Translations under genes and position numbers: made by a program | The notes under the pieces: generated by a model | What the model was told of the DNA's origin: nothing | The model's database searches: none | Seen by the model: only the letters and a program-made list of their open reading frames with translations | NCBI RefSeq assembly: GCF_003048835.2 | Contig: NZ_CP060705.1 | Span: 124,001 to 188,000 of the forward strand | Length of the DNA: 64,000 nucleotides | Reading direction: 5' to 3' | From: Campylobacter concisus | GTDB lineage: Bacteria; Campylobacterota; Campylobacteria; Campylobacterales; Campylobacteraceae | Part shown: piece after piece, positions 18,917-28,500 of the stretch | How positions within the stretch are numbered: the first letter of the stretch is position 1 | How the letters are laid out: the number at the start of each line of letters is the position of its first letter

Positions 18917-19479
18917 GTGTATTGATTTCATTTATTATTAATATAGCAATCATCAATTTACATTATCTTGGATGCGTAAATTCATTAAATATTGTAGCAA
19001 ACAAAGATATAAGCGATGAAAAAACAGCAATGTATATGAAAACATATATAGAAGATTTTAAATGTAGCCCAGATATCGGTGTAAAATCAACAAAACTGAC
19101 ATCCGCTTGGATTGATTTATTGTATCTTTCTTATGTAGTTGATAAGCCAAAAACTTTTGATTATATTTTGTCTAAAAAACCTACTATAACAAGAGAATTA
19201 ATCGGTGGAATAATTTCAGATTATATAATTTATTTGGCAAAAAATGGCGTTTCAATATCCAAGAAAACACCAAATACTTTAAAGTCTTTAGAATTTCTAG
19301 AAACAGAGCAATATAAAAGATATAAAGAAGAAAAAATGACTTTAATCAAAAAAATATTAGATAACGGAGCTAAATCGGATCTATTTAAATATTTGCTTGA
19401 GACATTAGAATATATAAATGATGAAAAAGATTTAGAGAATTTATTAAATAATGGGAATAAAAAGGAATTAGCACAATGA
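18913..19479 (+). CDS. Secreted small protein, paralog 3 of 4 (divergent copy)
   Basis: 188 residues. It is the most divergent copy: its N-terminus (MSVLISFIINIAIINLHYLG) is hydrophobic but different in sequence, while the C-x29-C spacing, the SDEKTAMYMKTYIEDF helix, the EEKMTLIKKILDNGAK segment and the C-terminal NDEKDLENLL match the family. Conservation of the cysteine spacing despite low identity supports an exported, disulfide-bonded protein. Its C-terminus (KKELAQ) is identical to that of paralog 1, pointing to gene conversion at the junctions. ATGA overlaps flank it on both sides. Confidence 0.8.
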   Translation: MSVLISFIINIAIINLHYLGCVNSLNIVANKDISDEKTAMYMKTYIEDFKCSPDIGVKSTKLTSAWIDLLYLSYVVDKPKTFDYILSKKPTITRELIGGIISDYIIYLAKNGVSISKKTPNTLKSLEFLETEQYKRYKEEKMTLIKKILDNGAKSDLFKYLLETLEYINDEKDLENLLNNGNKKELAQ

Positions 19480-19641
19480 GGCAATTAGCAATAATCATAT
19501 TTCTCATAACATCTTTGTATTCACACGAAGCAAATTGCACGGATATGTTTGGGATTATTTTTGATAAAAAAATAACTGATGAAAATACCGCTAAATACAT
19601 AGAATATTATATAGACAAACTGGGTTGTGATGCTAATGCTA
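19413..19641 (+). repeat. Long direct repeat, copy B (paralog 3/4 junction)
   Basis: This is the partner of 18305-18533, spanning the end of paralog 3 and the start of paralog 4. The stretch AAAAAGGAATTAGCACAATG is identical in both copies. Confidence 0.75.
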
Positions 19642-20021
19642 GCGTAAAATTAAATAATTTAATGGCTAGATCGAATTTATTAGAATTTGCTTACGATGCA
19701 AACAAAACTAGAACTATTGACATGCTTTTAGACAAGGGTGCTACTCCAAATGGCTGGCTATCTACGTCAATAGGGCTTGACTTTTCGTTTTTTTTTAATA
19801 GTAATGGAGTTCCAATAGAGAATAAAAGAGCCAGTAAAGAATTGCTTAAATTTATAAAAACACCAAAATATAAGGAATTTAAAGAAGAGAAATTTAAACT
19901 GATCAAAAAACTATTAGATCATGGGCAAGACCCAAAAGATTATGTCGTTTTAAAATCTATTTTAAAAATTGTAAATGACGAAAAAGAATTTGATGAGTTA
20001 GTAGAAGGCAGGAATAGGTAA
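19476..20021 (+). CDS. Secreted small protein, paralog 4 of 4 (candidate immunity protein)
   Basis: 181 residues, closest to paralogs 1 and 2. It has the signal peptide MRQLAIIIFLITSLYSHEA, the C-x29-C pair and the FKEEKFKLIKKLLDHGQDP segment. Its TAA shares a base with the ATG of vgrG (TAATG), so translation of the array runs directly into the VgrG gene. That coupling is the strongest argument that these proteins function with this VgrG. The middle region again differs from the other copies. Confidence 0.85.
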   Translation: MRQLAIIIFLITSLYSHEANCTDMFGIIFDKKITDENTAKYIEYYIDKLGCDANASVKLNNLMARSNLLEFAYDANKTRTIDMLLDKGATPNGWLSTSIGLDFSFFFNSNGVPIENKRASKELLKFIKTPKYKEFKEEKFKLIKKLLDHGQDPKDYVVLKSILKIVNDEKEFDELVEGRNR

Positions 20022-22879
20022 TGGATTTATTTAATATAAGCAAGAAGAAACTTGAAGTAAAAAATGATAACACTGATTTGAAAGACTTTAAAGAAAAAAC
20101 TACCTCACAAAATGCAAAAGACAATGTAGATGCTTTTATAAGAGTTTATCCTAAACCTCCACTAATGGACAAAATTTTTGATGCTGCTGGAGAAGGAGTA
20201 AAAAGAGGCATAGACGATCAAACAGAAATTAAATTCAGAAAATATAAAGAGGCAAAAAGGCTTGGCATACTGGAAGAGTCAAAGCCTACGATTAAATTAA
20301 ATGATGCTGATATTAAAGAATTTGAAGAAAGATTACAAGAAGAAGAAAACGAAAAAAGATTGAAAGAGCAACAAATGGACAAAAACATAACATCACCAAC
20401 ATCATCACTAACTAAGCCAGTCATGCTAGCATCTGGCAACTCGGTGGCGACAGACGGCTTTGTAGATTATGGCGTATCTAGCGATGCCTTCTCTACTCTT
20501 CAGATAGCAAACGAAGCAAATGACAAATTTATTGTCACAAGGGCTGATATAAATGAGAGCTTAGAGGATATATTTAGCATAGAGTGCTTTGCCTATATAA
20601 ATTTAGTCAAAAATCCGCTTTATGAAAATTTAGAGAGCATATATAACGATAACGCTCAAACTGGCATATATAGGTACCTTGATAAAGGCATGAAGCTAAG
20701 TATAAAAAGACCATCTTCTACAAACAAGAGTATCATCCCAAGCAATAATGGCAGCGACTATATCTACTTTAGCGGCATAGTAAGCGATGTCGAGTATCTA
20801 GGCGTTGATGACGATAGTAGTACAAATATAGACAAAAAATACTTCTTCAAATTTAAACTCACATCTTCGCTATATAGACTAAGTATAAATAGAGCAAATA
20901 GAATTTACACAGATCAAAGCGTGCTTGAAGTGGTAAAAGAAATTTTGTCTTTTAACAAGCAAAGGCTAACTAAAGAGCTAGACTTCTCAAATATCAAAAA
21001 TAGCTACAATAAAAAAGAATTTATAGCGCAGTACAACGAAAGCGACCTAGCCTTTATAACAAGACTTTGCCATGATAGCGGTATATATTTTTATGAAGAT
21101 AATGAGAAAATTTACTTTCACGATACCTTTATCCTAGCTTATAGCAACCAAGCTGAAGGCCTAGCACAAAGCGAGCCGAGCAAAGGTAAAGAGGCTAGAA
21201 AAGTAAGCTTTAATGTAAATTTAAACAACAATCTCGCAAGCGAACACATAAATAAAATCACAAAGAGCGAAACTCTAAAAGCAAACAGCTTCACCCACTC
21301 ATTTCAAAACACGGCCTATCCAAACGTGCTAGAGAGCAAAAATGAGAAGATATTTGACGAGCAGGTAAATATCTATGATAAGCATATAAATTTAGATGAG
21401 TATTCATTTAGTGATACGAGGTTGCTTGAGGTCAGCACCTATCTTAAAAAGCTAAGAAGCGATATGCTTTTGAAAGAATTTGTCGCTAGCTCAAACGTCT
21501 TTGCTCTAAATTTAAACGACAATATCTCAGTCGCCATAGATCAAAGTAGTGGCGAGTATGAGTTTAAAATAATAGCTATAAAACACACTTATATAGACGA
21601 AAGTGTTTTAGAAAATACTCTAAATTTAGGTGACAATGTCCCTTTAAAAGATAAGAAATTTATAAGCTCATATACAAATGAGCTAAGCATCATCCCAAGC
21701 AGCGTGAAATTTGTACCAAGCTACAAGCAAAAGCCAAAAGCGCCTGACATCACTCTAGGTCTTGTTGTAGGACAAGATGGGCTAAATAGCCAAATAAACA
21801 CCATCCATACGGATAGTTACGGCAGAGTAAAGGTAAGACTAAACGCCTTTAGCACGCAAGAGCAGATAGATAAAGACGACACCATAAACGCAAGCTATCA
21901 TAAAAGTGCCTATCTAAGAGTGATCACACCTATCGCAAGCAACAGCTCTGGCTTCTTTGCGATACCTAGGGTCGGCGATGAGGTGATCATCTCATTTTTG
22001 CAAAACGACATAGACAACCCAGTGGTAAGCGGTAGCCTCTATAATGCCTCAAATATGCCACTAGTAAATGTAGATAACAACTACCATCAAACATCGCTTA
22101 GCTCAAAAACGATCGGCGCAAACGAGACTGGTATAAACGAGATCACTCTATCAAACTTAAAAAACAAAGAGCAAATTTATGTAAAAGCCGAGAAAGACTA
22201 CGATGAGCTAGTAAATAACGACTTTTCACAAACGATACTAAATGACAAGAGCTCGCAGGTACACGGCAGCTATACAGAGAGGGTCAAAAAAGCACATATC
22301 CAAACGATAGATCTTGCTAAAAACGTAAATGTCGGTGGAGAATATCTAACGACGGTTGGACTTTCAAAAGATACGGTAGTAGGCGTCTCAAATACACTAA
22401 ATGTAGCTGTTGATGATACAACTAGAGTTGGTCAAGATAGACACGAGTTTGTCGGCAATGACAAATTTGTCGAGATAAAATCAAACCTCAACACAACCAT
22501 ACACAACGATGAGACTAAAGAGATAAAAGGTACCAAAGAGCAAAACATAGATGGTAGCTACAAGCTAAACTCTCAAAAGGGTATAAATGAGTTTAGTAAC
22601 GAGCATATCGTGCTTCAGGCAAACAACTACATCGACATAAATGCTAAGTCAAATTTCACAACAAAAACAGCCGCGCAGCACACCGAGATGGCAGACTCTA
22701 AGTTTAGCGAGATCGAGACGACATACGAGGTCAATGCTAAAAATGAGATCATCCACCAAGTAGGCAGCACCAAAGTAACCATAAATGGCGCAAGTGTCGT
22801 GATAGAAGTTGGCGGCATAAAAGCGATATTTGACAGCATGGGACTAAGAGTCATCGGCGGAGATATCAAGGCGTTGTAA
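20021..22879 (+). CDS. vgrG: VgrG (TssI) spike protein with long N-terminal extension
   Basis: 952 residues. The VgrG core begins near residue 155 (FSTLQIANEANDKFIVTRAD), followed by the gp27-like part with a YNESDLAFITRLCHDSGIYF block, the gp5-like OB fold (LGLVVGQDG ... SYGRVKVRL ... PRVGDEVIISFL) and a C-terminal beta-prism made of repeated short strands. It ends in IGGDIKAL with no C-terminal effector domain. VgrG trimers tip the Hcp tube. Unusually, about 150 residues precede the core: a charged, helical, Glu/Lys-rich segment (about 1-122) and a Ser/Thr/Pro linker. I recognise no domain there. The start at 20021 overlaps the preceding stop (TAATG); an internal ATG at 20423 has no clear ribosome site. 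Confidence 0.93.
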   Translation: MDLFNISKKKLEVKNDNTDLKDFKEKTTSQNAKDNVDAFIRVYPKPPLMDKIFDAAGEGVKRGIDDQTEIKFRKYKEAKRLGILEESKPTIKLNDADIKEFEERLQEEENEKRLKEQQMDKNITSPTSSLTKPVMLASGNSVATDGFVDYGVSSDAFSTLQIANEANDKFIVTRADINESLEDIFSIECFAYINLVKNPLYENLESIYNDNAQTGIYRYLDKGMKLSIKRPSSTNKSIIPSNNGSDYIYFSGIVSDVEYLGVDDDSSTNIDKKYFFKFKLTSSLYRLSINRANRIYTDQSVLEVVKEILSFNKQRLTKELDFSNIKNSYNKKEFIAQYNESDLAFITRLCHDSGIYFYEDNEKIYFHDTFILAYSNQAEGLAQSEPSKGKEARKVSFNVNLNNNLASEHINKITKSETLKANSFTHSFQNTAYPNVLESKNEKIFDEQVNIYDKHINLDEYSFSDTRLLEVSTYLKKLRSDMLLKEFVASSNVFALNLNDNISVAIDQSSGEYEFKIIAIKHTYIDESVLENTLNLGDNVPLKDKKFISSYTNELSIIPSSVKFVPSYKQKPKAPDITLGLVVGQDGLNSQINTIHTDSYGRVKVRLNAFSTQEQIDKDDTINASYHKSAYLRVITPIASNSSGFFAIPRVGDEVIISFLQNDIDNPVVSGSLYNASNMPLVNVDNNYHQTSLSSKTIGANETGINEITLSNLKNKEQIYVKAEKDYDELVNNDFSQTILNDKSSQVHGSYTERVKKAHIQTIDLAKNVNVGGEYLTTVGLSKDTVVGVSNTLNVAVDDTTRVGQDRHEFVGNDKFVEIKSNLNTTIHNDETKEIKGTKEQNIDGSYKLNSQKGINEFSNEHIVLQANNYIDINAKSNFTTKTAAQHTEMADSKFSEIETTYEVNAKNEIIHQVGSTKVTINGASVVIEVGGIKAIFDSMGLRVIGGDIKAL

Positions 22880-22886
22880 AATACAT

Positions 22887-22915
22887 AAAAACCTGTCAGT
22901 AATTGGCGGGTTTTT
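22887..22915 (+). terminator. Rho-independent terminator after vgrG
   Basis: AAAAACCTGTC pairs with GGCGGGTTTTT through an 11-bp stem that includes two G-U pairs and has a 7-nt loop. It ends in a T5 run and lies 7 nt after the vgrG stop. It closes the T6SS locus. Confidence 0.8.
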
Positions 22916-23054
22916 ACAAATTTATTAAAAACGATTTAGCTTTTACATAGAGCTTATATAAAAACTATCAAATTTTTACTAGCACTTATAGCTACTCTAA
23001 AGCACTCTAAATTTTGTTTAGTTATACAAGCAAAATTTATATAAAATTTTATCT

Positions 23055-23070
23055 TTACAATATTTTGTAA
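23055..23070 (+). promoter_or_regulatory. Palindrome upstream of the aquaporin promoter
   Basis: TTACAATATTTTGTAA is a perfect 6-bp inverted repeat around TATT. It overlaps the -35 zone of the TAAAAT -10 at 23087 and could be an operator. No known regulator consensus was matched. Confidence 0.3.
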
Positions 23071-23083
23071 TGTCACACGTTTT

Positions 23084-23092
23084 TGCTAAAAT
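23084..23092 (+). promoter_or_regulatory. Putative aquaporin promoter, extended -10 TGCTAAAAT
   Basis: A T-rich tract is followed by TGCTAAAAT, a typical Campylobacter sigma70 -10 with the TGn extension, 32 nt before the ATG at 23124. Confidence 0.5.
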
Positions 23093-23123
23093 CGCCCCTT
23101 TTAATTTACCTAAAAGGGAGAAA

Positions 23124-23831
23124 ATGAAGAGATATTTAGCCGAGTTTTTTGGCACATTTTGGTTAGTTTTTGGAGGTTGCGGTAGTGCGATATTTGCAGC
23201 AGCTTTTCCAGAGCTTGGCATTGGATTTGTAGGTGTTGCGCTTGCTTTTGGTCTTACGGTTCTTACGATGGCTTACGCAGTTGGTCACATTAGTGGCGGG
23301 CACTTCAACCCGGCTGTATCAGTTGGCTTGCTAGTTGGCGGAAGATTTGATAAAAAAGACTTCGTGCCTTACGTCATCGCACAGGTTATCGGAGCGATCG
23401 TAGCAGCAGCTGTGCTATATCTCATCGCTTCAGGCAAGGCTGGATTTGACGCTACTGCGAGCGGTTTTGCTAGCAACGGATACGGCGAGCACTCACCAAA
23501 TGGCTATAATCTAGTCTCAGCGCTAGTTGCAGAGGTCGTTCTAACTGCGTTTTTCCTTATCATTATCCTAGGCGCGACTGATGAGCGTGCTCCAAAGGGC
23601 TTTGCACCGATCGCTATTGGCCTTGGCTTGACGCTGATACACCTTATCTCGATACCTATCACAAACACATCGGTTAATCCAGCTCGCTCAACTGGCGTTG
23701 CGATATTTCAAGGTACTTGGGCGTTAGAGCAGCTTTGGCTTTTCTGGGTTGCGCCTATCGTTGGAGCTATCATCGGAGCTATCATTTATAGAATTTTAGG
23801 CTGCACATGCGGCTGCAAAAGCGCAAAATAA
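23124..23831 (+). CDS. aqpZ: Aquaporin Z-type water channel
   Basis: 235 residues from the ATG at 23124, which follows AAAAGGGAGAAA; the frame opens earlier, but [20 protein letters not shown] is the standard AqpZ opening. Both NPA boxes are present (HFNPAVSVG and SVNPARSTG), six hydrophobic segments are visible, and the selectivity-filter His/Thr/Arg pattern of water-specific channels is recognisable around [19 protein letters not shown]. It conducts water across the inner membrane during osmotic change. The C-terminus ends in a short Cys-rich tail ([10 protein letters not shown]), which is less usual. It is flanked by terminators and stands alone. Confidence 0.93.
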   Translation: MKRYLAEFFGTFWLVFGGCGSAIFAAAFPELGIGFVGVALAFGLTVLTMAYAVGHISGGHFNPAVSVGLLVGGRFDKKDFVPYVIAQVIGAIVAAAVLYLIASGKAGFDATASGFASNGYGEHSPNGYNLVSALVAEVVLTAFFLIIILGATDERAPKGFAPIAIGLGLTLIHLISIPITNTSVNPARSTGVAIFQGTWALEQLWLFWVAPIVGAIIGAIIYRILGCTCGCKSAK

Positions 23832-23847
23832 TCAAATTTTATGCTTC

Positions 23848-23868
23848 AAGGGGCGATCTTCGCCCTTT
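23848..23868 (+). terminator. Terminator after the aquaporin gene
   Basis: GGGCGA (23851-23856) and TCGCCC (23860-23865) form a stem with a TCT loop, followed by TTT, 19 nt after the stop codon. Confidence 0.7.
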
Positions 23869-23923
23869 CTACTCTTTCAAATTTAAATAAGTAAAAAGAA
23901 ATTTATAAGATATTTTGAGGGAT

Positions 23924-23949
23924 CATCTAAGAAATTTAATTCTTAGATG
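23924..23949. terminator. Inverted repeat between convergent genes
   Basis: CATCTAAGAA and TTCTTAGATG are perfect 10-bp arms around 6 nt. The repeat lies between the plus-strand aquaporin gene and the minus-strand efflux operon, 10 bp beyond the end of the latter. U-runs are weak on both sides, so its strength as a terminator is uncertain. Confidence 0.5.
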
Positions 23950-23959
23950 AAAAGAGGAT

Positions 23960-24187
23960 TTAGGCCTTTTTTGTCATCGCCCTAATAGGTATAACAAATA
24001 TCGCTGCGATAAGGTAAAAAACGATACCAAAGACAGCTGCCATCATAAATATCTCGCCGATATCATAAAAGCTTGACTCAAGCCTAATGGTATCCACGTA
24101 ATTTATCGCAAACCATAATGCTACGCCAAGAGCGATAGCAAAAACAAAAAATCCCCAAGAAAATAAAAAATTTAAAATCTTAGTCAT
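23960..24187 (-). CDS. Small two-helix membrane protein at the end of the efflux operon
   Basis: 75 residues from the ATG at 24187, which follows AAGGAGAAAAGTTG; a TTG three bases earlier is also possible. Two hydrophobic segments lie at about 8-29 and 44-66, separated by an acidic loop, with a basic C-terminus. No family was recognised. It starts 21 bp after the end of cmeC on the same strand with its own good ribosome site, so it is the last gene of the cme operon here. It could be a pump accessory subunit comparable in size to AcrZ-like peptides, but no sequence evidence shows that. Confidence 0.7.
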   Translation of the reverse strand: MTKILNFLFSWGFFVFAIALGVALWFAINYVDTIRLESSFYDIGEIFMMAAVFGIVFYLIAAIFVIPIRAMTKKA

Positions 24188-24208
24188 CAACTTTTCTCCT
24201 TTTTGAGT

Positions 24209-25591
24209 TTATTTATCTACTTTAAATCCGCCGCCAAGTGCTCTGTAAACTTCAACCGCGCTATCTACCTCATCAAGCTTAGCTGAGATATCTTGAAGCT
24301 TTGCTTGAAGCAAATTTCTCTGTGCATCAAGAAGCTCTAGGTGTCCGATGTAGCCAGCGTTATACTGATCTTTAGCAAGCGAATAAATTTTTTGCTGCGA
24401 TTGTAGCAAATTTTTTACCTGATCCAAAGAGAGCTTTGCGTTTTGCCTTGATATAAGAGCATCTCTAACCTCGCCAAGGGCTGATCTAACAGTCGCTTCG
24501 TAAGTGACGGCCGCGATTTGCTCGTTTGTCTCAGCAACTCGGACATTGTTTTTTGTCCTGCCATAGTCAAATATCTTTTGAGCTAAAGAGCCGCCTATGT
24601 TCCAAGTATTGGCATTTCCTACAAATATATTTTCAAAATCAATACTTGTAAAGCCCAAAAGTCCGGTAAGTGAGATCGTAGGAAAATAATCAGCCTTTGC
24701 CACTCCTACAAGGGCATTTGTAGCTTTTAGATCTGCTAGCGCCTTTGCCACGTCGCTTCTTCTAAGCAAAACATCTGAGCTGATGCCAGCCTTTATCTCA
24801 GGTGAGCTTGGTAAATTTTGCGCACTAGCAACGGCTCCTTTTAAAATTTCATCATTGCTCTTGCCAGTTAGGATGGCAAGTGAAGTAAGCGCTTGTGACT
24901 TTGAGTTTAGCACTGAAGTTAGGCTTGTTTTTGCCCTTTCAACTTCAGCCTTACTTTGCAGATAGGTCATCTCATTTATGCCACCAAGATCAAGCTGCGT
25001 TTTGCGAAGCGCTAACGTATCTTCGTAGGTCTTTAGTGTCTCTTTTAGCACTGCTTCTTGCATGTTTAGTGACACTAGAGCAAAGTAGCTTTTTGCCACA
25101 CTTGAGCTAAGGCTTAGTCTAGCGCTATCGTAGTCAAATTTGCTCGCATTTAAATTTTCATTAGCTGCAAGCACGCTATTTCGCACTCTACCCCAAAGAT
25201 CTATCTCATAGTTTAGTCCTAAATTTATGCTCGAGCTTCTATAACGTGTTTGAGGCTGCTTGGTGTAGGTTTCACCACTGGTTTTTGCCTTGGTATAACT
25301 TACATTTAAATTTACCCCCGGTAGCAAGTCAGCCTCAGCAATGCCAAGGCTTGCCTTTGCTTTTTGTAAATTTAAATATGCAATGCGTAAATTTGTATTT
25401 TTCTCAAGTGCACTTTCGACTAGAGAATTTAAATTTTCATCGTGAAATTCTTTCCACCAAAGATCTCTTATATCGCTTGTCTCGAAAGTGTATGTCGAGG
25501 TGAAATTTGTATCCACGTTTGGCATATCTGGGCGAAACGAGCAACCAGCCAAAAACGCCGCTGTTATAAGTATAAACGCCTTATTTCTCAT
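24209..25591 (-). CDS. cmeC: CmeC-type outer-membrane efflux channel (TolC/NodT family)
   Basis: 460 residues from the ATG at 25591; the frame opens earlier, but this ATG follows GGGAGCAAAAAAAG and gives a clean lipoprotein signal (ITAAFLAGC, Cys 17). It overlaps the end of cmeB by 11 nt. Two TolC-type repeats are visible, with the KAKASLGIAEADLLPGVNL and LVGVAKADYFPTISLTGLLG elements characteristic of RND outer-membrane factors. It forms the trimeric exit duct of the CmeABC pump, which expels antibiotics and bile salts. The C. jejuni ortholog by order is Cj0365c. Confidence 0.92.
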   Translation of the reverse strand: MRNKAFILITAAFLAGCSFRPDMPNVDTNFTSTYTFETSDIRDLWWKEFHDENLNSLVESALEKNTNLRIAYLNLQKAKASLGIAEADLLPGVNLNVSYTKAKTSGETYTKQPQTRYRSSSINLGLNYEIDLWGRVRNSVLAANENLNASKFDYDSARLSLSSSVAKSYFALVSLNMQEAVLKETLKTYEDTLALRKTQLDLGGINEMTYLQSKAEVERAKTSLTSVLNSKSQALTSLAILTGKSNDEILKGAVASAQNLPSSPEIKAGISSDVLLRRSDVAKALADLKATNALVGVAKADYFPTISLTGLLGFTSIDFENIFVGNANTWNIGGSLAQKIFDYGRTKNNVRVAETNEQIAAVTYEATVRSALGEVRDALISRQNAKLSLDQVKNLLQSQQKIYSLAKDQYNAGYIGHLELLDAQRNLLQAKLQDISAKLDEVDSAVEVYRALGGGFKVDK

Positions 25592-28500
25592 CTTTTTTTG
25601 CTCCCTTTTTCCAGTATTTTTCATTTAAAGTTTCAAGCAAATAGTAAAACATAGGCACGAAAAATATCGCTATTGTGGTAGAAGCGATCATACCGCCAAC
25701 TACGCCAGTTCCTAGTGAGTGACGAGATGCAGCGCCAGCACCCGTGCTTATAACCATTGGGAAAACGCCTAGAGTAAATGCGATCGAGGTCATTACGATA
25801 GGTCTAAAGCGAAGTTTGGCCGCATTTACAGCTGATTCAAATATACTCTTTCCACTCTCGCGCTCTTGCATAGCAAATTCTACGATCAAAATGGCGTTTT
25901 TGGCCGCTAGACCGATGAGTAGCAAGAGTCCGATCTCAAAGTAGATATCGTTTGTCAGTCCTCTTATCCAAACAGCTAGCAACGAGCCAAATACTGCAAA
26001 CGGCACGGCAGTGATGACTGCAAGTGGGATGAGCCACCTCTCGTACTGAGCGGCAAGGATTAGGAAGACAAAGATCATACCAAAGATAAAGGCAGTTGTG
26101 CCTGTTCCTTGAGAATTTACCTCCTGATATGCCGTTCCAGCCCAGCTGATAGAGTATTCGTCGCTACTTAAAGTGTCATTTACGACCTCTTGGATCGCTT
26201 TGATCGCGTCACCTGATGTGTAGCCAGGCTTTGGCTCACCCATGATCTTAGCTGATGGGAAAAGGTTAAATCTATCGACGATATCAGGTCCGATCGATCT
26301 TGTGAGCGTCGCTACTGAATTTAGTGGCACCATGCCGCCATCTTTTGAGCGGACAAAAATTTTCCTTAGATCCTCAGGGTTGTTTCTAAAGTTATCGCTC
26401 GCCCTTGCATATACGCGGTAAGACTTGCCCGCAAGGTTGAAGTCGTTTATGTAGTAAGAGCCAAAAGTAGCCGCTATCGTGCTAAAAATTTCGCTCTCGC
26501 TTACGCCAAACAGCTTTGCTTTCTCTTTATCTACGGTTATTTTAAACTGGCGGTAGTTTGTCTCAAGCGTAGTTCTCACATTTGTTAGCTCAGGTCTTGC
26601 ATTTGCCGCTGCAGCTACTTTTCTAGCGTCCGTTTCTATCTCATTATAGCTCTTGCCGCTCTTGTTTTGTAGATACATTTCAAAGCCACCAGTCATCGAT
26701 AAGCCCATGATAGGAGGTAAATTTACAACAAAGGTCATTGAGTTTTTAGAGCCCCAAAGCATGCCGTTAAATTGCCCAGCCAAAGCATCTGCGCTATCTG
26801 CAGCGCCTTTTCTCTCGCTCCAGTCTTTTAGTTTAATAAAGCTAATGGCTGAGTTTTCTCTAAGTGAGCCAGCTAGCATATCGTATCCTGCAAAACCCAT
26901 GCTAAATTCAACATTTGGATTGCTCAAAATCGCACCGCTGATAGAGGCTAGCTCATCTTTTGTCTTTAGCATATTTGTAGAAGGTGGAAGCGAGGTGATA
27001 ACCATCAAAGCGCCCTTGTCCTCTGAAGGCACAAGTCCTTTTGGCACTTTCTGAAATAGCCCATACGTTGCAAATCCCATGATACCAATGACAATAAAGC
27101 TAATAAATACATGTTTTAAAATTTTTGCCACGCCTGCTGTGAAAATTTTAGTGCTAAAGTCAAAAAAGTCGTTAAATTTCTGAACTATCCAAAATGGCTT
27201 GCTCTCTTGCCTTTTAAGCATAACCGCGCAAAGTGCTGGCGTAAGAGTAAGAGCAACAAAGCCAGAGATACAAACAGAGACGACAAGTGTTAGCGCAAAC
27301 TGCTTTTGTATAACGCCTACAAAGCCCTCCATAAAAGATACCGGCACGAAAACCGCACAAAGTACTAGCACGATAGAGATAACTGGAGTTTGAACCTCCT
27401 CCATCGCCTTAAATGTCGCGTCTTTTACGCTTATCCCTTTATCTTCATGTAAAATTCTCTCGACGTTTTCTATAACGATGATGGCGTCATCCACGACGAT
27501 ACCGATGGCAAGAACTAGGGCGAAAAGCGTGATCAAATTTATACTAAAGCCCATGATATAAAGTCCGCCAAATGTACCTATGATAGAGACTGGTACAGCG
27601 AGCATCGGTATGATGGTGGCTCTAAAGCTCTTTAAGAAAAAGTATATTACGATAAGAACAAGTAGCATCGCTTCGATGAAAGTTTTTATAACTTCGTCTA
27701 TTGAGACAGTGATAAATTCAGTTGGGTTGTAGGCTATGGTGTGCTCTAGTCCAACTGGGTAGGTTTTCTTTAGCTCTTCAAGCTTTGCAGCTACTGCCTC
27801 TGCAGTTGCTAGTGCGTTTGCATCGTTTTGTAAAAATAGCAAAAGTGGCACTGCTGGCTTGCCATTTAGCATAGCATCTGATGCGTAGCTAGCAGCTCCA
27901 AGCTCGACTGTGGCGACCTCTTTTAGTTTTACGACGCTGCCGTCCTCACTCTTTATCAAAATTTCACCAAACTGCTTTGGATCTTTAAAACGACCTTCAG
28001 AAACGACCGAGTAAACATAGGGATTTTCACCTTTTGATGGTTGCTCGCCGATCTTACCAGCGGCGTATTGTGAGTTTTGAATTTTTACTTGAGAGATGAC
28101 GTCGCTTGGAGTTAGTTTAAACTGAGCGAGCTTGTCTGGCTTTAGCCAAATTCTCATTGAGTACTCTTTGCTGCCAATGAGCGCTGTATCGCCGATGCCA
28201 TTTACTCTTTTGATCTCGTCGGCGATGTTTAAATTTACATAGTTGTATAGCTCAACTAGGTTCATATTTGGGTTTGAAAAGCCAACTACTTGAAGGATCG
28301 AGCCACTTCTTTCGCGCACTGTTACACCCATGCTTTGCACCTCTTGTGGGAGTCTTGAAAGGGCAGCTTGCACGCGGTTATTTACGTCGATCGTAGCTTG
28401 TTTTGATGATGAGCCGATCTTAAAATATACACTTATATTCATAGTGCCTGCTGAGCTTGATGTGCTTTGCATATAGAGCATATTTTCAACACCATTTATC

